Source: Nitrosopumilaceae archaeon (lineage in GTDB: Archaea > Thermoproteota > Nitrososphaeria > Nitrososphaerales > Nitrosopumilaceae). Taken from it: a stretch of DNA of 64,000 bases. The stretch is taken from NCBI GenBank assembly GCA_900620265.3, contig UYNY03000031.1, positions 1-64,000 on the forward strand. Direction: 5' to 3'. Positions within the stretch are counted from its first letter, which is position 1. Every line of letters starts with the position of its first letter. The notes beneath the pieces are model-generated. The model did not search any database. It saw only the letters and a list, made by a program, of their open reading frames with translations, and had not been told where the DNA came from. A program made the position numbers and the translations under genes. This document shows, in pieces, positions 7,469 through 15,767 of the stretch.

Positions 7469-7701
7469 CCCATGTCCACCTCCACCTCCATGAGCGTCTC
7501 CGTGGAGACTATCTCGGGGATCTTCTTAAAGTCGATCACCGCGGCGTTCAGCGACGATATGCTCCCCTGCAGCATCACGCAGATGTCGGCCCTTCCGGTC
7601 ACCACCATTATCTCCTTTGAGACCTTGCGCCGCCTCCTGAGGGACTGGACCACCTTGTCCACCTTGCCCGGCTTTACCATTATCATGCAGAGGGCCCGCA
7701 T
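7462..7701 (-). CDS. Stand-alone Lrp/AsnC effector-binding (RAM) domain, first copy
   Basis: A 79-aa RAM domain (MRALCMIMVKPGKVDKVVQS, then SKEIMVVTGRADICVMLQ, then STETLMEVEVDMGW) with no DNA-binding part. A box A RC of GGTTAAATAC (7724-7733) is 27 bp upstream of ATG 7701, giving a leaderless two-gene mRNA with the second RAM copy. Likely an amino-acid sensor; ligand unknown. Confidence 0.82.
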   Translation of the reverse strand: MRALCMIMVKPGKVDKVVQSLRRRRKVSKEIMVVTGRADICVMLQGSISSLNAAVIDFKKIPEIVSTETLMEVEVDMGW

Positions 7702-7733
7702 GGGGGGCAGGATGGCGGCGGCCGGTTAAATAC

Positions 7734-7943
7734 CTAGTCCGAGGCTTCCTGGGAGCGGGCCTCCTCGAGGTACGCCCTCCGCTCCTCGTTGACGCGGTCC
7801 CTGTCTATCTCGATCTCCTCGTCCATGATGATTATCCCGGTGTCGTCCGGGCCCGGATCCCCCGATCCGGGCTTGGCGCCCTTCTTCTGGGGCCTTGGCT
7901 TCTTCGCCTTGTGCGTGCCCCCGTCGGATCCCTTGCCTGCCAT
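7734..7943 (-). CDS. Small charged protein, basic N-half and acidic C-half (69 aa)
   Basis: The N-terminal half is Lys/Gly/Pro-rich and probably disordered (KAKKPRPQKKGAKPG); the C-terminal half is acidic and helical (EEIEIDRDRVNEERRAYLEE). I chose ATG 7943 rather than the longer frame from 7988 because the box A at 7967-7975 is 27-28 bp upstream and would lie inside the longer CDS. Function unknown; a nucleic-acid or ribosome-associated factor is only a guess. Confidence 0.55.
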   Translation of the reverse strand: MAGKGSDGGTHKAKKPRPQKKGAKPGSGDPGPDDTGIIIMDEEIEIDRDRVNEERRAYLEEARSQEASD

Positions 7944-7966
7944 GCGTCCCGCGCCCGCCGTACCGG

Positions 7967-7975
7967 GTTTTAAGG
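7967..7975 (-). promoter_or_regulatory. Box A deciding the start at 7943
   Basis: CCTTAAAAC on the minus strand, 27-28 bp upstream of ATG 7943. Confidence 0.55.
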
Positions 7976-7989
7976 ATTTTGGGGACACA

Positions 7990-7996
7990 CTTTAAT
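7990..7996 (+). promoter_or_regulatory. Box A for tRNA-Phe
   Basis: CTTTAAT is centred 29 bp upstream of the first base of tRNA-Phe, the normal archaeal spacing for a stable-RNA promoter. Confidence 0.65.
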
Positions 7997-8021
7997 CACG
8001 GGGCGGAAGGCGGCCCCCAGT

Positions 8022-8098
8022 GCCGTGGTAGCTCAGCCTGGGAGAGCACTCGGCTGAAGACCGAGCTGTCGCGCGTTCAAATCCCGCCCGCGGCACCA
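8022..8098 (+). tRNA. tRNA-Phe (GAA), CCA encoded
   Basis: The sequence folds as a cloverleaf: acceptor GCCGTGG/CCGCGGC with one U-G pair, D stem GCTC/GAGC, anticodon stem CTCGG/CCGAG around the loop CTGAAGA (anticodon GAA, phenylalanine), and TTCAAAT in the T loop. The T stem GCGCG/CCCGC has one C-C mismatch at 52:62. Discriminator A is 8095 and the CCA tail (8096-8098) is genome-encoded. No intron is seen. Box A is at 7990-7996. Confidence 0.95.
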
Positions 8099-8102
8099 CC
8101 GA

Positions 8103-8639
8103 TTACGGGCGCCAGGGGGCATCCCCCCGCCCATCCATCTTGTTGGCGAGCCTGGCGGCCACGAAGAGCAGGTCCGAGAGGCGGTTCAAGTACCTGATGC
8201 ACTCGGGGTTGACGTCCCCGGACTCTGCAAGGCGCACGGCTGCCGCCTCGGCCCTCCTCGTGGCGGCCCGCGCCTGGTGGAGCCGGGCGGCCGCCTCGCA
8301 GCCCCCGGGCAGCACAAAGCTTGCAAGGGGCGGCAGCTGCCCGTCCATCTCATCTATTGCCGACTCGAGGGACTCGACCATCCCCGGGGTGACCCTGCAG
8401 GAGGGGTCGGCCATGTCGGGGTTCGAGAGGTCGGCCCCGGCCACGAAGAGGTCGCGCTGGACTGCATCTAGCGCGTCTCGTATCTCGGCCCCCGGGCCGG
8501 CGGCGATGGCGGCCCCGACGGCGCAGTTGGCCTCGTCGGCGGCCCCGTACGCGGCTATCCGGAGGTGTGACTTTGCCACGCGGGTACCGCCCTGCAGGTC
8601 GGTCCGGCCGCCGTCCCCGCGCCTCGTATAGATCCTCAC
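8103..8639 (-). CDS. ATP:cob(I)alamin adenosyltransferase (PduO type)
   Basis: Transfers the adenosyl group of ATP to cob(I)alamin, making coenzyme B12. The N-terminal ATP loop YTRRGDGGRTDL corresponds to the family TRTGDxGxT motif, and the helical C-terminal part has RAATRRAEAAAVRL and YLNRLSDLLFVAAR with the conserved Arg residues. GTG 8639 gives 178 aa, the usual length; the open frame extends far upstream, but those residues are not family-like and overlap the divergent gene. The cbtAB cobalt-transport pair at 24 kb suits a B12-using organism. Confidence 0.9.
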   Translation of the reverse strand: MRIYTRRGDGGRTDLQGGTRVAKSHLRIAAYGAADEANCAVGAAIAAGPGAEIRDALDAVQRDLFVAGADLSNPDMADPSCRVTPGMVESLESAIDEMDGQLPPLASFVLPGGCEAAARLHQARAATRRAEAAAVRLAESGDVNPECIRYLNRLSDLLFVAARLANKMDGRGDAPWRP

Positions 8640-8671
8640 CGCCGGGCGCGGGGGCCCCCCACATATGTTTG

Positions 8672-8680
8672 AAATATAAC
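8672..8680. promoter_or_regulatory. Shared TATA between adenosyltransferase and HD-hydrolase genes
   Basis: AAATATAAC is 27 bp upstream of ATG 8704 on the plus strand; read on the minus strand it is the only TATA-like element near GTG 8639, at about 37 bp. Probably serves both divergent units. Confidence 0.5.
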
Positions 8681-8703
8681 GGAGCGGGGCGCCGCACGCG
8701 TCC

Positions 8704-9228
8704 ATGATGGGGTTCGTCGCGGCAGTCGAGGGGCTCAAGGAGGTGCCGAGGCAGGGGTGGAAGGACGCCCTCGGGATGGAGAGGCCCGAGTCGGTGGCCG
8801 ACCACACGTTCGCCGTGGCGGCCCTCTGCATGGCGGTATCTGACGCGAGGGGGCTTGACACGGCGCGCGTCCTCCGGATGGCCCTTCTGCACGACCTTGC
8901 AGAGTCAGAGACGGGCGACCTCGTGCCGGGGTCGGTCGACCCGGCGGAAAAGGCGCGGGCCGAGGACGCGGCCCTGCGCAGGATAGCGGGATCCCTCGAG
9001 GGGCCGGCCCGTGAGGCGTGCCTGCGCGCATGGTCCGAGTACTCGGAGGGGGCCACAGAGGAGGCGAGGCTGGTGAGGCAGGCTGACAAGCTCGAGATGG
9101 GCCTGCAGGCCGGGCGGTACGAGGACGCCGGACACGGGCGCGCCAAGCTTGGGCGCTTTTACGAGTCGGCCCGCGCCGCCGTGGATGATCAGGACCTTGC
9201 GGGGATCCTGCGGGGCGCGGCCCGATGA
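8704..9228 (+). CDS. HD-domain phosphohydrolase (YfbR/HDDC2-like)
   Basis: A 174-aa metal-dependent phosphohydrolase. The HD metal ligands are visible as His34 (in ESVADHTF), His63-Asp64 (LLHDLAE), Glu67, Asp72 and a late Asp in QADKLE, the arrangement of HDDC2/YfbR 5'-deoxyribonucleotidases. Substrate is probably a (deoxy)nucleoside monophosphate, by family. First gene of a three-gene operon: its stop overlaps the next start (ATGA at 9225). Confidence 0.83.
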   Translation: MMGFVAAVEGLKEVPRQGWKDALGMERPESVADHTFAVAALCMAVSDARGLDTARVLRMALLHDLAESETGDLVPGSVDPAEKARAEDAALRRIAGSLEGPAREACLRAWSEYSEGATEEARLVRQADKLEMGLQAGRYEDAGHGRAKLGRFYESARAAVDDQDLAGILRGAAR

Positions 9229-9434
9229 GCGAGGAGATAATCAGGTCGCAGAGGGAGGCCATCGGGATACTGCTCGAGGTGGTAAAGCGCTACCAGGCAA
9301 ACAGCGACCTTGACGAGGAGTACGTCCGCATAGCGGCCGGCGGCGGCCCCGAGGGGAGGGCCGCGCGGATACTGGAGGAGCGGAGGGCCAACTCGGAGGC
9401 CATATCGAGGCTGCTTTCCAGGCTGGAAGAGTGA
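9225..9434 (+). CDS. Small helical protein (69 aa), middle gene of HD operon
   Basis: Entirely helix-forming and highly charged (EEIIRSQREAIGILLEVVKR; then ILEERRANSEAISRLLSRLE), so probably a helical bundle or coiled coil. No family recognised. Overlaps the HD hydrolase stop by 4 nt and is followed 1 nt later by another unknown gene, suggesting a partner in a complex. Confidence 0.6.
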   Translation: MSEEIIRSQREAIGILLEVVKRYQANSDLDEEYVRIAAGGGPEGRAARILEERRANSEAISRLLSRLEE

Positions 9435-9435
9435 T

Positions 9436-9801
9436 ATGGGGCGCGGCGCCCGGCGCGCCGTGCTCTACTTCAAGGCGCTAAGGGAGGGGCAGAGGCGCGT
9501 GGCGGCCGCGCGCGGGTACCTTGACGGGATAACCGGCGGGCGGGCGATGCCGGCCCTGGCCCTTGCAGACTCGAGCGCCGGCTCGTGGGAGCCTGTCGGC
9601 GAGGAGAGCCTGTACGCGTTCGTGGACGCGTCGGGGTTCGTGCTGGCCGACGGGGGCTCGATACTGGCCCTCGTGGACAGGGCCGGCTCCTCAAAGGCGC
9701 TCGTCCAGGGGGTCGCCGCCTCCGAGAGGCCGGCCCTCGAGGCGAGGCTGGCCGCCGACGGCGTGCAGAGGTACGAGGGGCGCGTGCTGCTGCCCGCATA
9801 G
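9436..9801 (+). CDS. Hypothetical protein (121 aa), last gene of HD operon
   Basis: ATG 9436 follows the previous stop by one base. A basic helical N-terminus (GRGARRAVLYFKALREGQRR) precedes an alternating strand/helix region (LYAFVDASGFVLADGGSILA, SKALVQGVAASERPALEARL). I do not recognise it. The codon pattern matches its neighbours and the operon position supports a real gene. Confidence 0.55.
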   Translation: MGRGARRAVLYFKALREGQRRVAAARGYLDGITGGRAMPALALADSSAGSWEPVGEESLYAFVDASGFVLADGGSILALVDRAGSSKALVQGVAASERPALEARLAADGVQRYEGRVLLPA

Positions 9802-9837
9802 CAAGGCTTTTAGTCGCGCGCCGGCCCGCGATGCATC

Positions 9838-11061
9838 ATGGCAGAGTCCGGCGAGATAGAGGCAAGGGGCCACCTGATAGACTCGCTCATACTCGGCAAG
9901 ATCTTTGACGGGATAATGGACCTTGGCGGCCAGTTCAACGTGCTTGAGATAGACGTGGGGCGGAGGAAGAGGGACGCCTCGTACGTGAGGATGAGCGTCA
10001 CGGGCCGCGACAGGAGGCACCTTGGCAGGCTGCTGGCGGCAGCATACAGGGAGGGGGCCGTCCCCGTGGACGGGGGCGAGGCGGAGCTCGCAAGGGCCCC
10101 GCGCGACTGCGTCATGCCGGACGGGTTCTACAGCACCACCAACAACCGCACCCAGGTGCTGCTCGGCGGCAGGTGGATAGAGGTGGAGAACATGATGATG
10201 GACAAGTGCGTCGTGGTGAGGGGCAGGAGGGCCGCCTGCACCCCGGTCCGGGACGTCCGGCGGGGCGACATGGTCGTGGTCGGGGACCGGGGGGTCCGGA
10301 TAACGCCGCCCGAGCGCCCGCGCTCCGGCGTGAACGTCTTCGAGTTCATGGGCAGCTCCAGCTCCAGCGAGAGGCCGACGCGCCGCATGGCAAGGAGCAT
10401 AGCGTCCGACATGCGCGCCGTAAAGGGGCGCGGCGGGCGCATCGTGGCCGTGGCGGGCCCGGCCGTGGTCCACACGGGCGCCGCCGGGGCGCTCGCCGAC
10501 CTTGTGCGCCTCGGGTACGTCGACGGCCTGCTAGCTGGCAACGCGCTCGCCGTCCACGACATCGAGCTTGCGATCCTCGGCACGTCGCTGGGCCTTGACG
10601 CCAGGAGCGCGTCCCCCGCCGAGCGCGGGCACCGGAACCACATGGACACCATAAACGAGGTCTTCAAGGCCGGCTCGATACCGAGGATGGTCTCCTCCGG
10701 CAGGCTGCGCTCGGGGATCATGTACGAGTGCGTCAAGAAGGGCGTGCCGTTCGTGCTTGCCGGCTCGATACGGGACGACGGGCCGCTGCCCGGGGTCGTC
10801 ACCGACGTGACGGACGCGCAGCGCCAGTACAAGAGGGTGCTGAGGGGCGCCGACATGGTGCTGATGATATCGACGATGCTGCACTCGATAGCCGTCGGCA
10901 ACATGCTGCCGGCCGACGTAAAGGTCGTCGTGATGGACATCAGCCAGCCGACCGTCACGAAGCTGATGGACCGCGGCACGTGGCAGGCGCTCGGCGTGGT
11001 GACCGACGTCGGGGCGTTCCTCCCGATGGTCGCGGGGCACCTCGGGAAGAGGCCGGCCTGA
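9838..11061 (+). CDS. TIGR00300/LOR-SDH-domain protein (ornithine cyclodeaminase-like)
   Basis: A 407-aa protein with the hallmark MPDGFYSTTNNRTQVL of the TIGR00300 family and a C-terminal dinucleotide-binding half (SSGRLRSGIMYECVKKGVPF, GADMVLMISTMLHSIAVGNM, VVVMDISQPTVTKLMDRG). Members of this family have been reported as archaeal ornithine cyclodeaminases (ornithine to proline plus ammonia) and, in cyanobacteria, as part of arginine dihydrolase proteins. I infer an ornithine/arginine-to-proline function; the exact reaction here is untested. A box A GCTTTTAGT (9806-9814) is 28 bp upstream of the start. Confidence 0.8.
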   Translation: MAESGEIEARGHLIDSLILGKIFDGIMDLGGQFNVLEIDVGRRKRDASYVRMSVTGRDRRHLGRLLAAAYREGAVPVDGGEAELARAPRDCVMPDGFYSTTNNRTQVLLGGRWIEVENMMMDKCVVVRGRRAACTPVRDVRRGDMVVVGDRGVRITPPERPRSGVNVFEFMGSSSSSERPTRRMARSIASDMRAVKGRGGRIVAVAGPAVVHTGAAGALADLVRLGYVDGLLAGNALAVHDIELAILGTSLGLDARSASPAERGHRNHMDTINEVFKAGSIPRMVSSGRLRSGIMYECVKKGVPFVLAGSIRDDGPLPGVVTDVTDAQRQYKRVLRGADMVLMISTMLHSIAVGNMLPADVKVVVMDISQPTVTKLMDRGTWQALGVVTDVGAFLPMVAGHLGKRPA

Positions 11062-11063
11062 TC

Positions 11064-12401
11064 TCAGGCGGGTATCGGCTCGGGGGCAAGGCGCCCGGCG
11101 CGGGCGTCGGCCAGGAACCTTGCCATCATCCTGATGCCGGCCGCCACGCGCGGGGCGCACCGCTCTGCAAACTCCGTCCTCTCGTGGGCCGTCCTCGGCG
11201 GCGCCTCGGCGTACCTTGCAAAGGCCGCCTCCCCGTCATAGTCGACGTACGCGATGCGCGCGCTCAGGTCGGTCCTCTCAAGCACCAGGCTGTCCCCGCC
11301 CACGATGGCCGTGTGGTAGGGGTGCACGATGAGCGCCTCTGAGAGCTGCTGCGACGTGGTGATGCCTGCCCGCGCAAGGTCGCCGGACAGCGCGTTAAAG
11401 TCGGCAAGCAGGTAAAAGGTGGCCTCGGGCCGGGTCGCCCTCACCCCGTCTATCGAGCAGAGCTCCCTGTGCGTGTACTCTGCCATGATCCGGTGGATGG
11501 CCCTTGCGGTCGCAAAGTACTCGTCCATCTTGGGGCCCGGCTCGAACCCGGCCACGGCGGCGTGCTGGACTGGCGTCGAGACTGCCGTGTACTCGGTGGC
11601 AAGTATCTTCTTGAACTGGGCGCGGAGCGCCTGCGCGTGGTGCGGGAAGACCACGTACCCGAGGCGGTAGCCGCCGGCCGCGTGCGACTTTGAGAGCCCG
11701 TTGGTGACGAACGTCCCCTCTGGGTATATGCGGCCCATGCTGGTAAATGCGCCCGGATCAAAGGCCGTCTGCGCGTATATCTCGTCGGAGATTACCGCGA
11801 TGTTCTGCTCGCGGCAGACGGCCGCTATCTCCTCAAGGTCCCGCCTGCCGTAGATGAGGCCCGTAGGGTTGTTGGGGTTGTTGAGTATGAGTATCTTCTG
11901 CCGGTCGTGCAGGCGCAGCGCCAGCCGCCTGAGGTCCCCCGGGTGGATCCTGCCGCTTGCGCGCGCCGGCAGCATGTGGAAGTTCTTCTTGAGGTAGCGG
12001 ATCTGCGGCAGGTACCCAAGCCAGGCCGGCGTGGGCAGTATGACGGTCCCGTGCAGTATCTCGAGCAGGTTGAACATGAGCTCCTTGGTGCCGGGCCCCA
12101 CGTAGACGCGCTCGGGCGCCGCGTCGAACCCGAAATAGTGCCTGTTGTACCTTGAGATGGCCTCGCGCAGCTCGGGGATCCCGGGGACCGCGGCGTATGA
12201 GCCGGCCCCCGCGGCGGCGCAGAGCGCCTCGCGGACCGGGGCCGGCACGTGGAAGGGCGACTGGCCGAACGCGAACCCGTACAGCCCGAACCGGCACTCG
12301 GGGGCAGGGCAGTCGGAGTGGAACTCCTGCAGGAAGGTGTTCAGCTTTAGGTTCTCGGGCATCTCGATATCCTCGACCTGCTGGTCGGCGACAAAGCGCA
12401 T
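11064..12401 (-). CDS. PLP-dependent aminotransferase (class I/II)
   Basis: Fold-type I aminotransferase of 445 aa. Visible features are GSYAAVPGIPELREAISRYN (substrate/cofactor arm), YVGPGTKELMF, the Asn motif LNNPNNPTG, the PLP-phenol Asp/Tyr region ISDEIYAQ, and the Schiff-base Lys in TNGLSKSHAAGGYRLGY. Closest in character to aspartate/aromatic aminotransferases, but substrate is not determined. ATG 12401 is chosen because a box A (12424-12432) lies 27 bp upstream; the longer frame to 12458 would include that box. Confidence 0.85.
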   Translation of the reverse strand: MRFVADQQVEDIEMPENLKLNTFLQEFHSDCPAPECRFGLYGFAFGQSPFHVPAPVREALCAAAGAGSYAAVPGIPELREAISRYNRHYFGFDAAPERVYVGPGTKELMFNLLEILHGTVILPTPAWLGYLPQIRYLKKNFHMLPARASGRIHPGDLRRLALRLHDRQKILILNNPNNPTGLIYGRRDLEEIAAVCREQNIAVISDEIYAQTAFDPGAFTSMGRIYPEGTFVTNGLSKSHAAGGYRLGYVVFPHHAQALRAQFKKILATEYTAVSTPVQHAAVAGFEPGPKMDEYFATARAIHRIMAEYTHRELCSIDGVRATRPEATFYLLADFNALSGDLARAGITTSQQLSEALIVHPYHTAIVGGDSLVLERTDLSARIAYVDYDGEAAFARYAEAPPRTAHERTEFAERCAPRVAAGIRMMARFLADARAGRLAPEPIPA

Positions 12402-12423
12402 CGGCGGGGCGTGCCGGGATCCC

Positions 12424-12432
12424 GCTTTATGC
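12424..12432 (-). promoter_or_regulatory. Box A deciding the aminotransferase start
   Basis: GCATAAAGC on the minus strand, centred 27 bp upstream of ATG 12401. Confidence 0.6.
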
Positions 12433-12460
12433 GCGTGGCAGAAAAATCCCGGCCCCATAG

Positions 12461-14329
12461 CTAGAAACTTTTGACCCGGGGGACGCGGTCAAGGACGGCG
12501 GGGTCCTCGAGCGCCGAGACGTCCCCCGGATCCTCGCCGAGGAGGGCCGCCCTCAGCGGGCGCCTCATCGTCTTGCCGGTGCCCGTCTTTGGCAGGCGCG
12601 GCATCGGGACGACGCGGGCGGGCCTCGCGATGCCGCCGAGCCCGTCGGCCACGAGATCAGAGACCTCGCCCGGCGCGGCGCCCCCGACCACGAAGAGCAC
12701 GACTGCCTCCCCCCTCGTCTCGTCGGGTATCGAGACGGCCGCGGCGTCGTCCACGCCGGGGTGGGCAAGGGCCGCCTGCTCTATCTCGGCGATGCTGAGC
12801 CTGTGCCCCGCCGTGTTGACGACGTCGTCGGACCTTCCAAGCACGTACCAGAGGCCGTCCGGATCGATCCGGACGCGGTCCCCGTGGAACCACGACCCCG
12901 GCACCTCCGACCAGTACGTCCTGACATAGAGCTCGTCGTCCCCGAGCAGGCCGCGCGTCATGCCGGGCCAGGGCGAGCGGATTACAAGGTGCCCCTCCTG
13001 CGCCTCCCCGCCGCCCGCGCCGACGCAGGCGGCATCGACGCCGGGGACGGGCGCCCCCACGGTCCCGGCGCGAAGCGGCATGCCGGGGAGGGCCGAGAGC
13101 AGGGCGCCGCCGGCCTCGGTGCCGCCCGAGAGGTTCGCGACCTGCGCCCTCCCGCCCCCGACGCTGCCGGCGAGCCACCTCCACGTCCCCGCGTCAAGCG
13201 GCTCGCCCGTGCACGGGACAAGGCGGACTGACGAGAGGTCGTGCTCGGCGGCCGGCTCGGGGCAGGCGGCGCGGAGCATCCTCGCGCCGGTCGGCGAGGT
13301 GCCAAGTATCGTGGCCCGGTATCCGGCCGCCGCGCGCCAGACGTGCCGGGGGTCCGGGCTGTCGAGCGCCCCGTCGTACAGGACGGCCCCGGATCCGGCA
13401 AGCAGCATCCCGTAGACGTTCCAGACAAGCCCCGTTATCCAGCCGGTGTCGGCGGGCCAGAGGACCCGATCTGACGGGCGCATGTCGGTCACGTAGGCGG
13501 CCTGGTGGGCGGCAAAGACGGAGAACCCGCCGTGCGCCTGGATCGTCCCCTTTGGCCTCCCGGTGGTGCCCGACGTGTGCAGGATGAAGAGGGGGTCGTC
13601 TGATCCGGTGCGCGCCGGCGGCCCCGGCGTCCCGCGCATCATGCCAAGCTCCATGCCGCCAAGCTCCGGGGTTCCGGCCTCGATGAGCATGGCGCCGGTC
13701 CCCGATATGGCGCGCCTGATGGCCGGGCCCCTGTCCACCATTTTTCCGCGCCGCCGGTACGAGGCCGACGCGACCAGCGCCGCGGCGCCCGAGTCCTCGA
13801 GCCTGGCGCGGAGCGCGTCGCCGCCGTACCCGGAAAAGACGGGGACGGCGACCGCGCCCATCCTGGCGAGCGCCATCAGCAGCACGACGGCCTGGCGCAC
13901 CTGCGGCATGTAGACTGCCACTGCGTCCCCCGCGGATATGCCGGCGCCCGCCAGGCCGGCGGCCATCGACGAGGCCGCGGCGTCAAGCTCCCCGTACGTG
14001 ATCGAGCCGGCCGGCCCGTCCTCGGAGTGGAACAGGTACGCCGTCCCGTCCGGGTTCGCGGCCGCGTGCCGCCCCACCGACGAGCAGTAGATGTTGGTGA
14101 GCCCGCCGGTGAACCACCCGGCCCTCTCGGGGCCGCGCGACGTGTCCAGCACGGCGCCATACGGGCGCTGCCAGACTATGCCGAGATCGCGCTCGGCCTC
14201 GCCCCAGAACCAGGCCGGATCGGCCCGCGCGCGCCGCAGCAGATCATCAAGCGTTCCGATCCCGAGGCCGGCGGCGAGCCTGCCGAGGTTCGAGGCGGCA
14301 AAGGCGCCCGGCGGCGGCACATAGTCCAT
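12461..14329 (-). CDS. AMP-forming acyl-CoA synthetase (acetyl-/acetoacetyl-CoA synthetase-like)
   Basis: A 622-aa ANL-superfamily enzyme that activates a short carboxylic acid via acyl-AMP to acyl-CoA. Motifs: phosphate loop TSGTTGRPKG, aromatic/A5 region NLSGGTEAGG, A7/A8 hinge WFHGDRVRIDPDGLWYVLGR with NTAGHRLSIAEIE, and A10 KTGTGKTMRR with the catalytic Lys. The WFGEAERDLGIVW-type N-terminus is close to acetyl-CoA and acetoacetyl-CoA synthetases. Whether it feeds the thaumarchaeal 3HP/4HB cycle or simply salvages acetate is unknown. A weak box A (CGTTTATCG, 14355-14363 minus) precedes ATG 14329. Confidence 0.85.
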   Translation of the reverse strand: MDYVPPPGAFAASNLGRLAAGLGIGTLDDLLRRARADPAWFWGEAERDLGIVWQRPYGAVLDTSRGPERAGWFTGGLTNIYCSSVGRHAAANPDGTAYLFHSEDGPAGSITYGELDAAASSMAAGLAGAGISAGDAVAVYMPQVRQAVVLLMALARMGAVAVPVFSGYGGDALRARLEDSGAAALVASASYRRRGKMVDRGPAIRRAISGTGAMLIEAGTPELGGMELGMMRGTPGPPARTGSDDPLFILHTSGTTGRPKGTIQAHGGFSVFAAHQAAYVTDMRPSDRVLWPADTGWITGLVWNVYGMLLAGSGAVLYDGALDSPDPRHVWRAAAGYRATILGTSPTGARMLRAACPEPAAEHDLSSVRLVPCTGEPLDAGTWRWLAGSVGGGRAQVANLSGGTEAGGALLSALPGMPLRAGTVGAPVPGVDAACVGAGGGEAQEGHLVIRSPWPGMTRGLLGDDELYVRTYWSEVPGSWFHGDRVRIDPDGLWYVLGRSDDVVNTAGHRLSIAEIEQAALAHPGVDDAAAVSIPDETRGEAVVLFVVGGAAPGEVSDLVADGLGGIARPARVVPMPRLPKTGTGKTMRRPLRAALLGEDPGDVSALEDPAVLDRVPRVKSF

Positions 14330-14366
14330 CGGCCCCGCCCGCGGGCGGGCCCCCCGATAAACGGCG

Positions 14367-15767
14367 CTATCCGCCCAGCGCCCGCCTTATCTCGGAGATG
14401 GTGGCGGCCGGATCCGCCCTGCCGCGCGTCTTCTTCATCACCATGCCGACAAGATAGTTTACCGCCTCGGGGTTCGAGGCGGCGTCGGCGGCGGCGCCCG
14501 GCTCCTCGGCGATCACCTCGGCGACCACGCCCGCGATCTCCGCCGAGTCGGTCACGTTGCCAAGCCCCGCCTCGCGTATGATCCCCTCAAGATCGCCGCC
14601 GCCCTCGTGCATGCGCAGCAGCGCCTCCTTTGCTGACTTGCGGGAGAGCCTGCCGGAGATGACGGCGGCCGCAAGGTCCCGCAGGCCGCCTGCCGTGACG
14701 CCCGAGCCGCGGCGCTCCTCCCGCGTGGCGGCAAGCCCCATCAGGTCGGAGGTGACGAGGTTGGCGATCTCTTTTGCGTCAGGGCCGGTATGGGCCCGGT
14801 CAAAGAGGGCCGAGTAGTGGCTGTCAGACGAGAGGACGTCGGCCACCTGGGCCGGGATTCCGAGGCCGGCGTACCTTGCGCGCCGCTCCGCTATCCCCTC
14901 GGGGAGCGAGGCGCGCAGCGACGAGGCCGTCCCCCGGTCAAGGCGTATCCAGGGGATGTCGCCCTCCGGAAAGTACCGATAGTCGGGATCGTCCTCCTTT
15001 ACGCGCGCCCCCACGGTTATCCTGCGCCCCTCGTCCCACTGGCGCGTCTCGCCCGCGACCGTGCCGCCGCGCGATACGAGCTCCTCCTGCCTCGTTATCT
15101 CGAACCTGACTGCCCTTTCAAGGTCCCGGAACGAGCCGACGTTCTTGACCTCGACCCTGGCGCCGTCCCCGACAGAGACGTTCGCGTCGGCGCGCATCGC
15201 GCCCTCGAGCCCCGGATCCGTGACCCCGAGGTTCTCCAGCAGGTCGGCGAGCGCGGAGACGAACCGCCTCACGTGGGCCGGATCCTCAAGGTCCGGCTCC
15301 GTGACTATCTCGACCAGCGCGACGCCGGCCCTGTTATAGTCGACAAGGGTGGTCCTGTTGCGGCCCTCGCCCCCGTACGTTATGCGCCCGGGGTCCTCCT
15401 CGAGCTGCACGCGCCTTATCCTGACGCTGCCGCCCCCGAGATCCACCGAGCCGGGGCCGCCGGCGCTGCTGTGCCAGTACGCGTCAAGCTGCGTCGTCTG
15501 GAAGTTCTTTGGCAGGTCGGGGTAAAAGTAGTTCTTGCGGAAGAACGCCAGCCTCTCGGGGGTCTTGCAGCCGAGCGCCATCCCGATGAGCAGGGCGCCC
15601 CTGAGGGCCCCGCGGTTCAGGCGCGGCAGCGTGCCGGGCACCCCCATGCAGGTGGGGCAGGTGTTGGTGTTGGGGGCCATCCCGCGGTAGTCGGACCGGC
15701 ACGGGCAGAAGAGCTTGGACTCAAGGCCGGTAAGCTGGCAGTGTATCTCGAGCCCTATGCGCCTCAT
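14367..15767 (-). CDS. gatB: Asp-tRNA(Asn)/Glu-tRNA(Gln) amidotransferase subunit B
   Basis: The tRNA-binding kinase/transamidase subunit of GatCAB. The N-terminal cradle starts RIGLEIHCQL with zinc ligands Cys21, Cys23, Cys37 and Cys40 (LFCPCRS, NTCPTCMGVPG), then FFRKNYFYPDLPKNFQTTQ and the ATP-site region VRIRRVQLEEDPGR. The C-terminal helical and YqeY/tail region spans about 300-466. Length 466 aa is normal. It is last in the leftward operon aspS-gatC-gatA-gatB and overlaps gatA by 4 nt. Confidence 0.96.
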   Translation of the reverse strand: MRRIGLEIHCQLTGLESKLFCPCRSDYRGMAPNTNTCPTCMGVPGTLPRLNRGALRGALLIGMALGCKTPERLAFFRKNYFYPDLPKNFQTTQLDAYWHSSAGGPGSVDLGGGSVRIRRVQLEEDPGRITYGGEGRNRTTLVDYNRAGVALVEIVTEPDLEDPAHVRRFVSALADLLENLGVTDPGLEGAMRADANVSVGDGARVEVKNVGSFRDLERAVRFEITRQEELVSRGGTVAGETRQWDEGRRITVGARVKEDDPDYRYFPEGDIPWIRLDRGTASSLRASLPEGIAERRARYAGLGIPAQVADVLSSDSHYSALFDRAHTGPDAKEIANLVTSDLMGLAATREERRGSGVTAGGLRDLAAAVISGRLSRKSAKEALLRMHEGGGDLEGIIREAGLGNVTDSAEIAGVVAEVIAEEPGAAADAASNPEAVNYLVGMVMKKTRGRADPAATISEIRRALGG

